Assembly (NCBI RefSeq): GCF_030851345.1
Contig: NZ_JALPNU010000002.1
Coordinates: 361,860 to 425,859 of the forward strand
Length of the DNA: 64,000 bases
Source: Marinifilum sp. D714
GTDB lineage: Bacteria; Bacteroidota; Bacteroidia; Bacteroidales; Marinifilaceae
Direction of reading: 5' to 3'
The position numbers and the translations under genes are program-made. Shown one piece after another: positions 52,620-60,435 of this stretch (positions are counted from its first letter, which is position 1; every line of letters begins with the position of its first letter). Under the pieces are notes generated by a model. The model saw only the letters and a program-made list of their open reading frames with translations. It was not told the DNA's origin and did no database searches.

Positions 52620-53561
52620 CTATTTTAAGCCTTCATTAATGGCTTTCGCATAGGAGCTGGATTTGCCATAGGCCGCACACTTTTGAATGTCATCGTACAA
52701 CCAAATAAATCCACCATCGATATTCTCTTTTTCGCTTGTAATTTTTTCACCAATCGTAGCTGGATTATCTCCATTTTGGCAGTTTTCACCATTTCGGCAC
52801 CAAAGTCCATATGATACTTTTAGCTTTCCAAAGTACTGGTTCCATTCAGCAGGTTTATTTTTTGATCCACCAGCATAACATTGCAGGTAAACACGGTCGA
52901 TGGTTCCAGGTTTTTTGGCTTCAACTTGTTCGTAAACCGATTTCCAATATTCAGTTTCGTTGTATGGGCACAAGCCAACTTTTAATCCCATATCAGCCAA
53001 CATTAATGTAAACTCAACGGTTGAAGCAACATCAAAAGTAACTTCATCATCGTAGTTAATCGCTGTAGCACCAGTTATATCTTGTAATTTCTGTATGGCC
53101 TTATATAGTTTTGTGTCTGGTCCGGTACCATCTTTGGCTATTAAATCTTTAATCACTTGCCACGATTTGGCTCCCCAGGCACCAATTCCCAATTCAACTC
53201 TATCAACCGACGTTGGAGCTGTAGTCAACTGTTCCAATCTCGATTTCCATTCAGGATCTCCTATAAATTCACCATCCGAATTAATAATGGGAGTATCGTT
53301 GTAATTCATGCTTCCATCTTCTTTGATGTGGATGGTCCATAAAATTACGGTGGAGAAACCTGATGATTTTAAATCGTTGATTACTTCCATACCACCTGTA
53401 TAAAATGGTCCTCCACCAAAAATAGCTGAATATTTCCCTGTAGGTGCAGTTGGTACTTCTTCTTTTTTTACATCAGTATTGCTATCTGATTTGTCGCAAG
53501 AATTACATGAGGCAAGACCTATTAAAATTAGAATGTAGAATAACTTTTTTAGAATTGTCAT
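52620..53561 (-). CDS. Secreted lipoprotein with TIM-barrel-like domain (GH18-like)
   Basis: A 313-residue lipoprotein (LIGLASCNSCDKSD, lipobox Cys about 19). A barrel-like domain follows: KYSAIFGGGPFYTGGMEVIN, FSTVILWTIHIKEDG, VELGIGAWGAKSW, GATAINYDDEVTFD and GLKVGLCPYNETEYWKSV. The last third contains GGFIWLYDDIQKCAAYG. INYDDE lies where glycoside hydrolase family 18 proteins have their acidic DxxDxE motif, but the motif is not exact, so catalysis is uncertain. No polysaccharide locus surrounds it. Confidence 0.7.
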   Translation of the reverse strand: MTILKKLFYILILIGLASCNSCDKSDSNTDVKKEEVPTAPTGKYSAIFGGGPFYTGGMEVINDLKSSGFSTVILWTIHIKEDGSMNYNDTPIINSDGEFIGDPEWKSRLEQLTTAPTSVDRVELGIGAWGAKSWQVIKDLIAKDGTGPDTKLYKAIQKLQDITGATAINYDDEVTFDVASTVEFTLMLADMGLKVGLCPYNETEYWKSVYEQVEAKKPGTIDRVYLQCYAGGSKNKPAEWNQYFGKLKVSYGLWCRNGENCQNGDNPATIGEKITSEKENIDGGFIWLYDDIQKCAAYGKSSSYAKAINEGLK

Positions 53562-53587
53562 TTGAAATGTATTTAATGATTGATGCT

Positions 53588-53595
53588 CAAAACTA
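53588..53595 (-). promoter_or_regulatory. Putative -7 element of the lipoprotein gene
   Basis: Minus strand TAGTTTTG, a full -7 match 26 bases before the start codon. No clear -33 element. Confidence 0.35.
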
Positions 53596-53657
53596 AAGTT
53601 AAGGAGTTAATGGAAGAGTTAATTCTTACTTAATCCCTAATAATTACCATTAATGTA

Positions 53658-53687
53658 TAAAAAATGCCACCCCTAACGAGATGGCAT
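53658..53687 (-). terminator. Rho-independent terminator of the gate-domain gene
   Basis: Minus strand ATGCCATCTC pairs with GGGGTGGCAT (two G-T pairs) around GTTA, followed by six T. Confidence 0.85.
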
Positions 53688-53710
53688 AACTATTTAGGTA
53701 TGATAATATT

Positions 53711-54892
53711 TTAATAAATCACCATACTTACCAGAACATATAGGTAGTGGGCAAAGGTACCCGCTAAAATACCTCCTATGGTATGAGAAAGTAAGGCTTT
53801 AGAAGTTAATTCACGATAATTTAAGGTATCCAACATTGCTGTGTGCGTACTTAAATAACCACTCCAACACATACCCATTGCAGTAAATACAGCTACTACG
53901 TTACCATCAATAATTCCTTTTGCCAAGAATGCTTTTACCAATGATAAAGCAGCACCAACAGCACCTAAGGATGTAACTGGGAAGGCAATCAACTCAGGAA
54001 ATTTAAATCCGAATAAGCCTTCGAATAACCACCAAACATATCCAGCCAATTTAGGCAGTAATGGTACACCTTCGTATGCTAATCCTTGGTATCCCATTGT
54101 TGGATCTTTAGGTCCGAATGTTAGCATCATTACCATGGTTGAAATGATCAAAACTCCAGGAATAATTGCCAAACCAAGATCAACACCTGATTTACCACCA
54201 TCCAAAATCGAGTTCAGGAATCTTAAGAAAACACTACCTTCCGATTTAAAGCTGATTTTCTCGGTTGCACCTTCAAAATCATTGTCGGTACGCACAGGAA
54301 TTTTTCCTCTGATTAATCTTTGCATTAACCTGGTTGAAACAACAGCTCCAAATAGAGCTCCAACTAAACCAATTAATGCTGGAATAAACATGTTTTCATC
54401 GTTACCAGGAATTTTAAGAGTTGACATGAAGGTAATCACGATCAAACCCATACCGAAAGCTGTACCAAAGTTGGTTAATGATACCAACTGGTAGTTTTTG
54501 AAATACTTGCTGAAGTTTTTGTCGTTTGCCAAGCTGATGATAGCTGGGTTATCCGATAAAAAGGTAAGAACTCCTGCCAATGCTCCAACTCCAGGTAAAT
54601 TGAATAATGGTTTCATCAAAGGAGCAAGCATTTTCTCCAATAATCTTACTACACCAAATTCGATTAATAGTTTTCCTAAAGCGCCGGAAAGCACTGTAAT
54701 TCCCATAATGTAGAATACAGTATTCATTAGCAAATCCCATGCTGTTTGCATGATTGTATTCAGCATATTGGAAACACCCATTGTATGGCCAATGTATCCA
54801 AAAATTCCGAAAAATGTCAGAAGAAACATTACGGCCTCATACCTTCGTTTCTTTAAAAAATCTGTCTCTTTGATAGATTTAATTGCGTTCAT
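53711..54892 (-). CDS. Nucleoside-recognition (gate) domain membrane protein
   Basis: A 393-residue polytopic protein with about eight to ten membrane segments. Two gate-type halves are visible: GITVLSGALGKLLIEFGVVRLLEK with LPGVGALAGVLTFLSDNPAI in the first, and AMGMCWSGYLSTHTAMLDTL in the second. Such proteins are related to the concentrative-nucleoside-transporter gate and to spore-maturation proteins. The substrate is unknown. A single-gene unit with its own terminator. Confidence 0.8.
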   Translation of the reverse strand: MNAIKSIKETDFLKKRRYEAVMFLLTFFGIFGYIGHTMGVSNMLNTIMQTAWDLLMNTVFYIMGITVLSGALGKLLIEFGVVRLLEKMLAPLMKPLFNLPGVGALAGVLTFLSDNPAIISLANDKNFSKYFKNYQLVSLTNFGTAFGMGLIVITFMSTLKIPGNDENMFIPALIGLVGALFGAVVSTRLMQRLIRGKIPVRTDNDFEGATEKISFKSEGSVFLRFLNSILDGGKSGVDLGLAIIPGVLIISTMVMMLTFGPKDPTMGYQGLAYEGVPLLPKLAGYVWWLFEGLFGFKFPELIAFPVTSLGAVGAALSLVKAFLAKGIIDGNVVAVFTAMGMCWSGYLSTHTAMLDTLNYRELTSKALLSHTIGGILAGTFAHYLYVLVSMVIY

Positions 54893-54927
54893 AGTTTAGG
54901 TTGTATGTTTGAGTTTGTTATTTGCTG

Positions 54928-54935
54928 CAAATGTA
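54928..54935 (-). promoter_or_regulatory. Putative -7 element of the gate-domain gene
   Basis: Minus strand TACATTTG, a full -7 match 35 bases before the start codon; -33 not clear. Confidence 0.4.
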
Positions 54936-55070
54936 TATTATTAAGACAGTTTTTTTATATGATCTTTATCAGGTTTTTAGGAGCTTTAATATGTTGCAAA
55001 ATCATGCTGATTTTAGTTATATTTTAAGTTGATAGAACAGTTCAAATTAAGGCTTGTTGATAAATTCTTC

Positions 55071-55101
55071 TTTATTCTTCAACTGATTTGTACTAGCTTT
55101 G
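55071..55101 (+). promoter_or_regulatory. Promoter of the long recQ gene
   Basis: TTTA, 19 bases, TAGCTTTG (full -7 match). The start codon is 22 bases downstream. Confidence 0.55.
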
Positions 55102-55123
55102 TCATCCCAATTAAAATTACGGC

Positions 55124-57238
55124 ATGTCAGCAGCATCAAACGCATTAAAAAAATATTTCGGATACGATAAATTTCGTCCATTGCAAGAGAAGGTAATCAA
55201 TTCTGTTTTGCAAGGGAACGATGCTTTGGTGATTATGCCAACAGGGGGTGGAAAGTCAATTTGCTATCAGATTCCTGCCATTATCATGGAGGGAGTCACC
55301 ATTGTGGTTTCACCTCTGATTGCTTTAATGAAAGATCAGGTTGAAGGATTACGTTCAAATGGTGTTTCTGCAGATTATCTGAATAGTTCGCAAACTACTA
55401 ATCAGCAGGCAGAAATCATAGAAAATTTAGTAGCAGGGAAAATAAAATTGCTTTATGTATCTCCGGAAAAACTGGTGAGCCAGGATTTCTATTATTTGAT
55501 GTTACAGCTTAAAGTAAATTTGTTTGCTGTTGATGAGGCTCACTGTATTTCGGTTTGGGGACATGATTTTCGTCCCGAGTATACAAAAATGGCCTATCTG
55601 AAAAAACAATTTCCCCATGTGCCCATTGTTGCTCTTACAGCTACAGCAGATAACTTGACGCAGAAGGATATTGTTTCGCAATTGAACCTATCAGATCCTG
55701 AACGATTTATTTCCTCTTTTGACAGACCAAATTTGAGTTTAACAGTTGCTCCAGGGCGAGATAAGTTCAAATCTATATTGGGGTTTCTTCGTCAGCGGCC
55801 ACATCAATCAGGTATTGTTTATTGCCTAAGCAGGAAAGCTACGGAAGGCTTGGCCGAAAAATTGCGAAATGCAGGCGTAAATGCAGCTTATTATCATGCA
55901 GGGCTGTCAGCAGATGAGCGTGCCAAACGACAGGAGGATTTTATTAATGATGAAGTGCCTATTATTTGTGCGACCATAGCATTTGGGATGGGAATCGATA
56001 AATCAAATGTTCGTTGGGTAATTCATTATAATTTGCCTCGAAATATAGAGTCCTACTATCAGGAAATTGGTCGTGCTGGACGTGATGGATTAAAAGCAGA
56101 TACACTTCTATTCTATAGCTTTTCGGATGTAATTGTGCATCGTAAGTTTATAGATGAATCGAAGCTTAAAGAGGTTTCGCATGCCAAATTGGAACGTATT
56201 CAGCAGTTTTGCGATGCTCAAATCTGTCGACGAAAAATTCTGTTGAGTTATTTTGGAGAGCACTTGGAAGAGGACTGTGGCAATTGCGATGTTTGTAAAA
56301 ATCCACCTCAATTGTTTGATGGAACCATAATTGCGCAAAAGGCCTTTTCAGCAGTAGTTCGTTTAAAAGAGCAAGTTGCAGCAGGCACTTTAATTGATGT
56401 TTTGAGAGGTTCTTCACGTCAGGATATTATTAGCAAAGGATATAATCAGATCAAAACCTATGGAGCAGGAAAAGACATTGCACATCAGGATTGGCAGCAA
56501 TATCTACTACAACTATTAAATCTTGGATATATAACTGTTGCTTATGATCGTGGCAATGCTTTGCGATTAACAGAGCAAGCGAAAGAAGTACTTTTTGGAG
56601 AGAGAGTGGTGAAATTGGTTCATTTGGCTTCAATGAAATCGGAACCTATGATTAAACCAATTGAGAAAAAGACAAGCAAGCAGATTGATCGGGAAGGTTT
56701 ATTTGAGGCTCTTCGTAAACTGCGATTACAAATTTCTAGGGATGAGAATATTCCGCCATATTTGATTTTCTCGGATGCCACATTGCACGAAATGACTCAG
56801 GATAAGCCAACCAGCGAATTCGAGATGAAATTGATTTCGGGAGTTGGAGTTCGTAAATATCAGCTTTATGGAGAGTTGTTTATTAATGAAATTTTAAATT
56901 TTCAGCAGACCAAGAATCGTGAAGCCAAAAAAAGCGGAGAATCATTTTACAAAACCTACGAATATTACAAGCAAGGTTTTTCGGTGGATGAAATTGCAAG
57001 TATCCGAAAAGTAAATCCGGTTACGATATACTCTCATTTGGCCTCTTTGTATGAAAAGGGAGCTGATATCGATTTGTATGAATTCTTCAGTTCACGTGAA
57101 TTGGAACAAATTGAAAATGCATTTCGTTCACTAAATTATACCGAAAATATCAAGGAATTGTACATGTATATGGGCGAGGAAATAGAGTATTACAAAATAC
57201 GATTGGCCATTTCATATCTCAAAGTAACTTCTTCATAA
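55124..57238 (+). CDS. recQ: ATP-dependent DNA helicase RecQ (long form with HRDC)
   Basis: A 704-residue RecQ helicase. It has motif 0 YFGYDKFRPLQEKVI, Walker A IMPTGGGKSICYQ, DEAHCISVWGHDFRPEY, FGMGIDKSNVRWVIHYNLP and QEIGRAGRDGLKAD. Zinc-binding CRRKILLSYFGEHLEEDCGNCDVCK, an RQC winged helix, an HRDC domain (LFEALRKLRLQISRDENIPPYLIFSD) and a C-terminal helix-turn-helix-like segment (YYKQGFSVDEIASIRKVNPV) follow. This is the full RecQ; the short paralog is at 21757-23664. Confidence 0.95.
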   Translation: MSAASNALKKYFGYDKFRPLQEKVINSVLQGNDALVIMPTGGGKSICYQIPAIIMEGVTIVVSPLIALMKDQVEGLRSNGVSADYLNSSQTTNQQAEIIENLVAGKIKLLYVSPEKLVSQDFYYLMLQLKVNLFAVDEAHCISVWGHDFRPEYTKMAYLKKQFPHVPIVALTATADNLTQKDIVSQLNLSDPERFISSFDRPNLSLTVAPGRDKFKSILGFLRQRPHQSGIVYCLSRKATEGLAEKLRNAGVNAAYYHAGLSADERAKRQEDFINDEVPIICATIAFGMGIDKSNVRWVIHYNLPRNIESYYQEIGRAGRDGLKADTLLFYSFSDVIVHRKFIDESKLKEVSHAKLERIQQFCDAQICRRKILLSYFGEHLEEDCGNCDVCKNPPQLFDGTIIAQKAFSAVVRLKEQVAAGTLIDVLRGSSRQDIISKGYNQIKTYGAGKDIAHQDWQQYLLQLLNLGYITVAYDRGNALRLTEQAKEVLFGERVVKLVHLASMKSEPMIKPIEKKTSKQIDREGLFEALRKLRLQISRDENIPPYLIFSDATLHEMTQDKPTSEFEMKLISGVGVRKYQLYGELFINEILNFQQTKNREAKKSGESFYKTYEYYKQGFSVDEIASIRKVNPVTIYSHLASLYEKGADIDLYEFFSSRELEQIENAFRSLNYTENIKELYMYMGEEIEYYKIRLAISYLKVTSS

Positions 57239-57335
57239 TCTTGTGTTATTAGAAAATAATTATTGATCATTGAAATGTTTTTGTTAAATTTAGGGTTCAG
57301 TCTAATTAACCTGTACCTTTAAATTTTAACTAAAC

Positions 57336-59453
57336 ATGAAAACAAGATCAATTTTAAGCATTGCTATAATGGCTATGTTTATGTCGGCATGCAACCAGAA
57401 AGTTAATTTGCCAGATCCTCCGGTTGCTCAAAAAATCCCTAAAGAACTAAAAATTCACGACCATACCAGAATCGATAATTATTACTGGTTAAACCAGCGT
57501 GAAGATTCGGCAGTTATCAATTACTTGACTGCGGAAAACAATTATACTGATGCAGTGATGAAACATACGGAAGAGTTTCAAACGAAACTTTTCGATGAAA
57601 TGGTAGCTCGCATTAAAAAGACGGATGAATCAGTTCCTGCAAAATCAAACGGATATTACTACTATAGCAGAACCGAAGGTGATGCAGAGTATCCTTTGTA
57701 TTGCAGAAAGGAAGGAGAATTAGATACTGAGGAGCAAATCATGTTAAATGTACCAGAAATGGCTAAAGGATATAGCTATTATAGTATTGGTAGTTATTCG
57801 GTAAGCGAGGATAATAAAATTTTAGCCTATTCAGAAGATACTTTAAGCCGAAGAAAATACACAATAAAGTTTAAGAGCTTGGTGGATGATAAAGTTTATA
57901 ACGATGAAATTGCAAATACAACAGGTGGAATCACCTGGGCTAGCGATAATAAAACCGTTTTTTATACGGTTAAACACCCTGAAACACTCTTGCCATATAA
58001 AGTTTACAAACATGTATTGGGAACTTCGTCGAAGAAAGATGAATTGGTTTATGAAGAGAAGGATAATACTTTCTATACTTTTTGCTATAAAACCAAATCA
58101 AGAAAATATATCATGATTGGAGTAAGTAGTACCGTCTCTTCAGAATACAGATATATTGATGCAAGTAAACCAAATAGTGAATTTAAGGTAATTCAGCCTC
58201 GAGAAAGAGATTTGGAATATGGAATTGCTCATTATAAAGATCATTTTTATATCAGAACGAATTACCAGGCGAAGAATTTCCGTATGATGAAAACTCCTGT
58301 AAATAAAACAACAAAGGAGAATTGGATTGAAATGATTCCAAATAGAGATGATGTTTTCCTAAGTAACTTTGAAATTTTCCAAAACTACCTTGTGGTTGGT
58401 GAACGTAAGAATGGATTAAACCAATTGCGTATACATAATTGGGAAACCGGTGAGGAACACTATCTTGATTTTGGTGAGGAAACCTACAATGCTTGGATTT
58501 CTGCTAATCCGGAATTTGAATCAGATGTATTGCGTTATGGATATACCTCACTAACTACGCCTAGTTCCACCATAGATTACAATATGGGAACTAAAGAGAA
58601 AACAATTATGAAACAACAAGAGGTTCTTGGAGGTTTTAATAAAGATAACTATGAAGCAAAACGCTTATGGGCAACCGCAGAAGATGGAACAAAGGTGCCA
58701 ATTTCTTTGGTGTATCGAAAAGACAAGTTTCAAAAAGGGAAGAATCCACTTTGGTTGTCCGCTTATGGTTCCTATGGATCAAGTTCGGATGTTTACTTCA
58801 GTTCGGTTCGCTTAAGTCTGCTGGACAGAGGTTTTGTGGTTGCAACGGCTCATGTTCGTGGCGGTCAAGAAATGGGACGATACTGGTATGAAGATGGTAA
58901 GCTATTGAAAAAGAAAAATACATTTACCGATTTTAATTCTTGTGCAGAGCATATGGTTGCAGAAGGATATGCAGCAAAAGATAAAGTATTTGCCTGGGGA
59001 GGAAGTGCTGGAGGTTTGCTGATGGGTGCAATTGTGAATATGAAACCAGAATTGTATAGAGGCGTAATAGCTGCTGTTCCATTTGTTGATGTAGTAACTA
59101 CCATGTTGGATGAATCTATTCCTCTAACTACAGGAGAATTCGATGAATGGGGAAATCCTAAGAATAAAGAATATTACGATTACATGCTATCCTATTCGCC
59201 TTACGATAATGTAAAGGCACAAAAATATCCTGCTTTGTTGGTAACAACCGGCTTGCATGATTCGCAAGTGCAGTATTGGGAACCAGCCAAATGGGTAGCT
59301 AAACTTCGAGATATGAAAACTGATGATAATCTATTGTTGCTAAAAACCAATATGGACTTCGGACATGGAGGAGCGTCGGGTAGATTTGAAAGATTAAAAG
59401 AAGTAGCTCTAGAATACGCTTTTGTTTTAGATCAGATAGGAATTAATGAATAA
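57336..59453 (+). CDS. S9-family peptidase, oligopeptidase-B-like lipoprotein
   Basis: A 705-residue protein with a lipoprotein signal (AMFMSACNQK, Cys about 19). It has the prolyl-oligopeptidase N-terminal block (DHTRIDNYYWLNQREDSAVINYL), a beta-propeller and a C-terminal hydrolase domain. The triad is Ser557 in AWGGSAGGLLMGA, Asp642 in TTGLHDSQVQYWEP and His677 in MDFGHGGASGR. It is of the PtrB type, normally cleaving after basic residues in short peptides. Lipidation puts it in the periplasm or outer membrane. Confidence 0.93.
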   Translation: MKTRSILSIAIMAMFMSACNQKVNLPDPPVAQKIPKELKIHDHTRIDNYYWLNQREDSAVINYLTAENNYTDAVMKHTEEFQTKLFDEMVARIKKTDESVPAKSNGYYYYSRTEGDAEYPLYCRKEGELDTEEQIMLNVPEMAKGYSYYSIGSYSVSEDNKILAYSEDTLSRRKYTIKFKSLVDDKVYNDEIANTTGGITWASDNKTVFYTVKHPETLLPYKVYKHVLGTSSKKDELVYEEKDNTFYTFCYKTKSRKYIMIGVSSTVSSEYRYIDASKPNSEFKVIQPRERDLEYGIAHYKDHFYIRTNYQAKNFRMMKTPVNKTTKENWIEMIPNRDDVFLSNFEIFQNYLVVGERKNGLNQLRIHNWETGEEHYLDFGEETYNAWISANPEFESDVLRYGYTSLTTPSSTIDYNMGTKEKTIMKQQEVLGGFNKDNYEAKRLWATAEDGTKVPISLVYRKDKFQKGKNPLWLSAYGSYGSSSDVYFSSVRLSLLDRGFVVATAHVRGGQEMGRYWYEDGKLLKKKNTFTDFNSCAEHMVAEGYAAKDKVFAWGGSAGGLLMGAIVNMKPELYRGVIAAVPFVDVVTTMLDESIPLTTGEFDEWGNPKNKEYYDYMLSYSPYDNVKAQKYPALLVTTGLHDSQVQYWEPAKWVAKLRDMKTDDNLLLLKTNMDFGHGGASGRFERLKEVALEYAFVLDQIGINE

Positions 59454-59473
59454 AAAAAACAAGAATGTTAATG

Positions 59474-59501
59474 AAAGGCGCTCGTTTCGGGCGCTTTTTT
59501 T
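59474..59501 (+). terminator. Rho-independent terminator after the oligopeptidase gene
   Basis: AAAGGCGCTCG and CGGGCGCTTTT (11 bp with two G-T, 3-nt loop) ending in a run of T. Confidence 0.92.
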
Positions 59502-59546
59502 GTATATTTAAAATTCGATTCTGACTATAAAAAAACAATTACGCTT

Positions 59547-60314
59547 ATGATTCGAACCTTAATTATTGATGATGAGATGAAGAGTCAGGCAACTCTTCAT
59601 AAATTGCTTGAAAAATATTGCACTGGGATTGAAATTGTTGGGTTTGCACATAATGTAAAATCAGGAGTTGAATCAATAGATGAATTGAATCCAGATTTGG
59701 TTTTTTTGGATATCTCTATGCCCGATGGGGATGGATTTGAAGTGTTACAAAAGGTCAAAAGTCGTGATTTCGAAGTAGTATTCACAACCGCTTTTAATGA
59801 TTATGCAATAAAAGCTTTTCAATTTTCGGCTTTACACTATCTATTAAAACCAATTAATTACATAGAATTACAAGCTGCGGTTGAACGCTATAAGGAAAAT
59901 CATAAAGATTTGGATTTGAATGAAAAGATTCAGGTATTGTTTGATAGTTTGAATAATCAGAATAAAAAGATTGTATTGCCAACTTCTAATGGCTTAAAAG
60001 TAGTTGAGATCGAAAAAATTGTTTATTGCAGAGCCGATGGTAGTTATACTCATTTTTATTTTTTAGATGAGGAATCGATTATGGTTTCAAAAGCATTATC
60101 TAATTTCGAAGAATTACTTCCTTCAGATATTTTTTGTAGAGTACACAACAAGCATTTAATCAACTTAAATTTTGTTGACCATTACGTAAAAGGAAGAGGA
60201 GGAAAAGTGGTGCTCGAAAATAAAGAGGAAATTGAGATATCGGAAGGCAGAAAAGCTGAGTTCCTAAAAAGATTAAAGAATATAGCAGATTTTTTACCTG
60301 ATTCTAAAAAATAG
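59547..60314 (+). CDS. LytTR-family response regulator
   Basis: A 255-residue two-component regulator. The receiver domain (about 1-120) has the acidic pocket IIDDE, phosphoacceptor Asp55 in LVFLDISMPDGDGF, and the conserved Thr/Lys (TTAFNDYAIKAF; HYLLKPINY). A LytTR DNA-binding domain follows (about 145-245): KIVLPTSNGLKVVEIEKIVY, CRADGSYTHFYF and FCRVHNKHLINLNFV. Such regulators bind paired 9-bp repeats. No cognate LytS-type kinase is adjacent. The downstream intergenic region holds three 21-bp-spaced direct repeats. Confidence 0.95.
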   Translation: MIRTLIIDDEMKSQATLHKLLEKYCTGIEIVGFAHNVKSGVESIDELNPDLVFLDISMPDGDGFEVLQKVKSRDFEVVFTTAFNDYAIKAFQFSALHYLLKPINYIELQAAVERYKENHKDLDLNEKIQVLFDSLNNQNKKIVLPTSNGLKVVEIEKIVYCRADGSYTHFYFLDEESIMVSKALSNFEELLPSDIFCRVHNKHLINLNFVDHYVKGRGGKVVLENKEEIEISEGRKAEFLKRLKNIADFLPDSKK

Positions 60315-60317
60315 AGA

Positions 60318-60368
60318 TACGCATTCACAAACTCAAATTACGTATTCGGAAATTCGTATGACGTAGTG
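60318..60368 (+). promoter_or_regulatory. Three 9-bp direct repeats at 21-bp spacing, candidate LytTR operator
   Basis: TACGCATTC (60318), TACGTATTC (60339) and GACGTAGTG (60360). The start-to-start distance is exactly 21 in both cases, giving a 12-base gap as in known LytTR sites. The first two match at 8 of 9 positions and the third is weaker. They end 12 bases before a putative -33 element. Confidence 0.55.
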
Positions 60369-60379
60369 GCGAATTATAC

Positions 60380-60411
60380 ATTGAAAAGGCTTTTTTTCTT
60401 CTGTATTTTCA
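60380..60411 (+). promoter_or_regulatory. Putative promoter of the NACHT gene
   Basis: ATTG, 20 bases, TATTTTCA. Both elements deviate from consensus, which suits an activator-dependent promoter. The start codon is 25 bases downstream. Confidence 0.45.
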
Positions 60412-60435
60412 CTGTGAAATTGAAGAACCACTACT

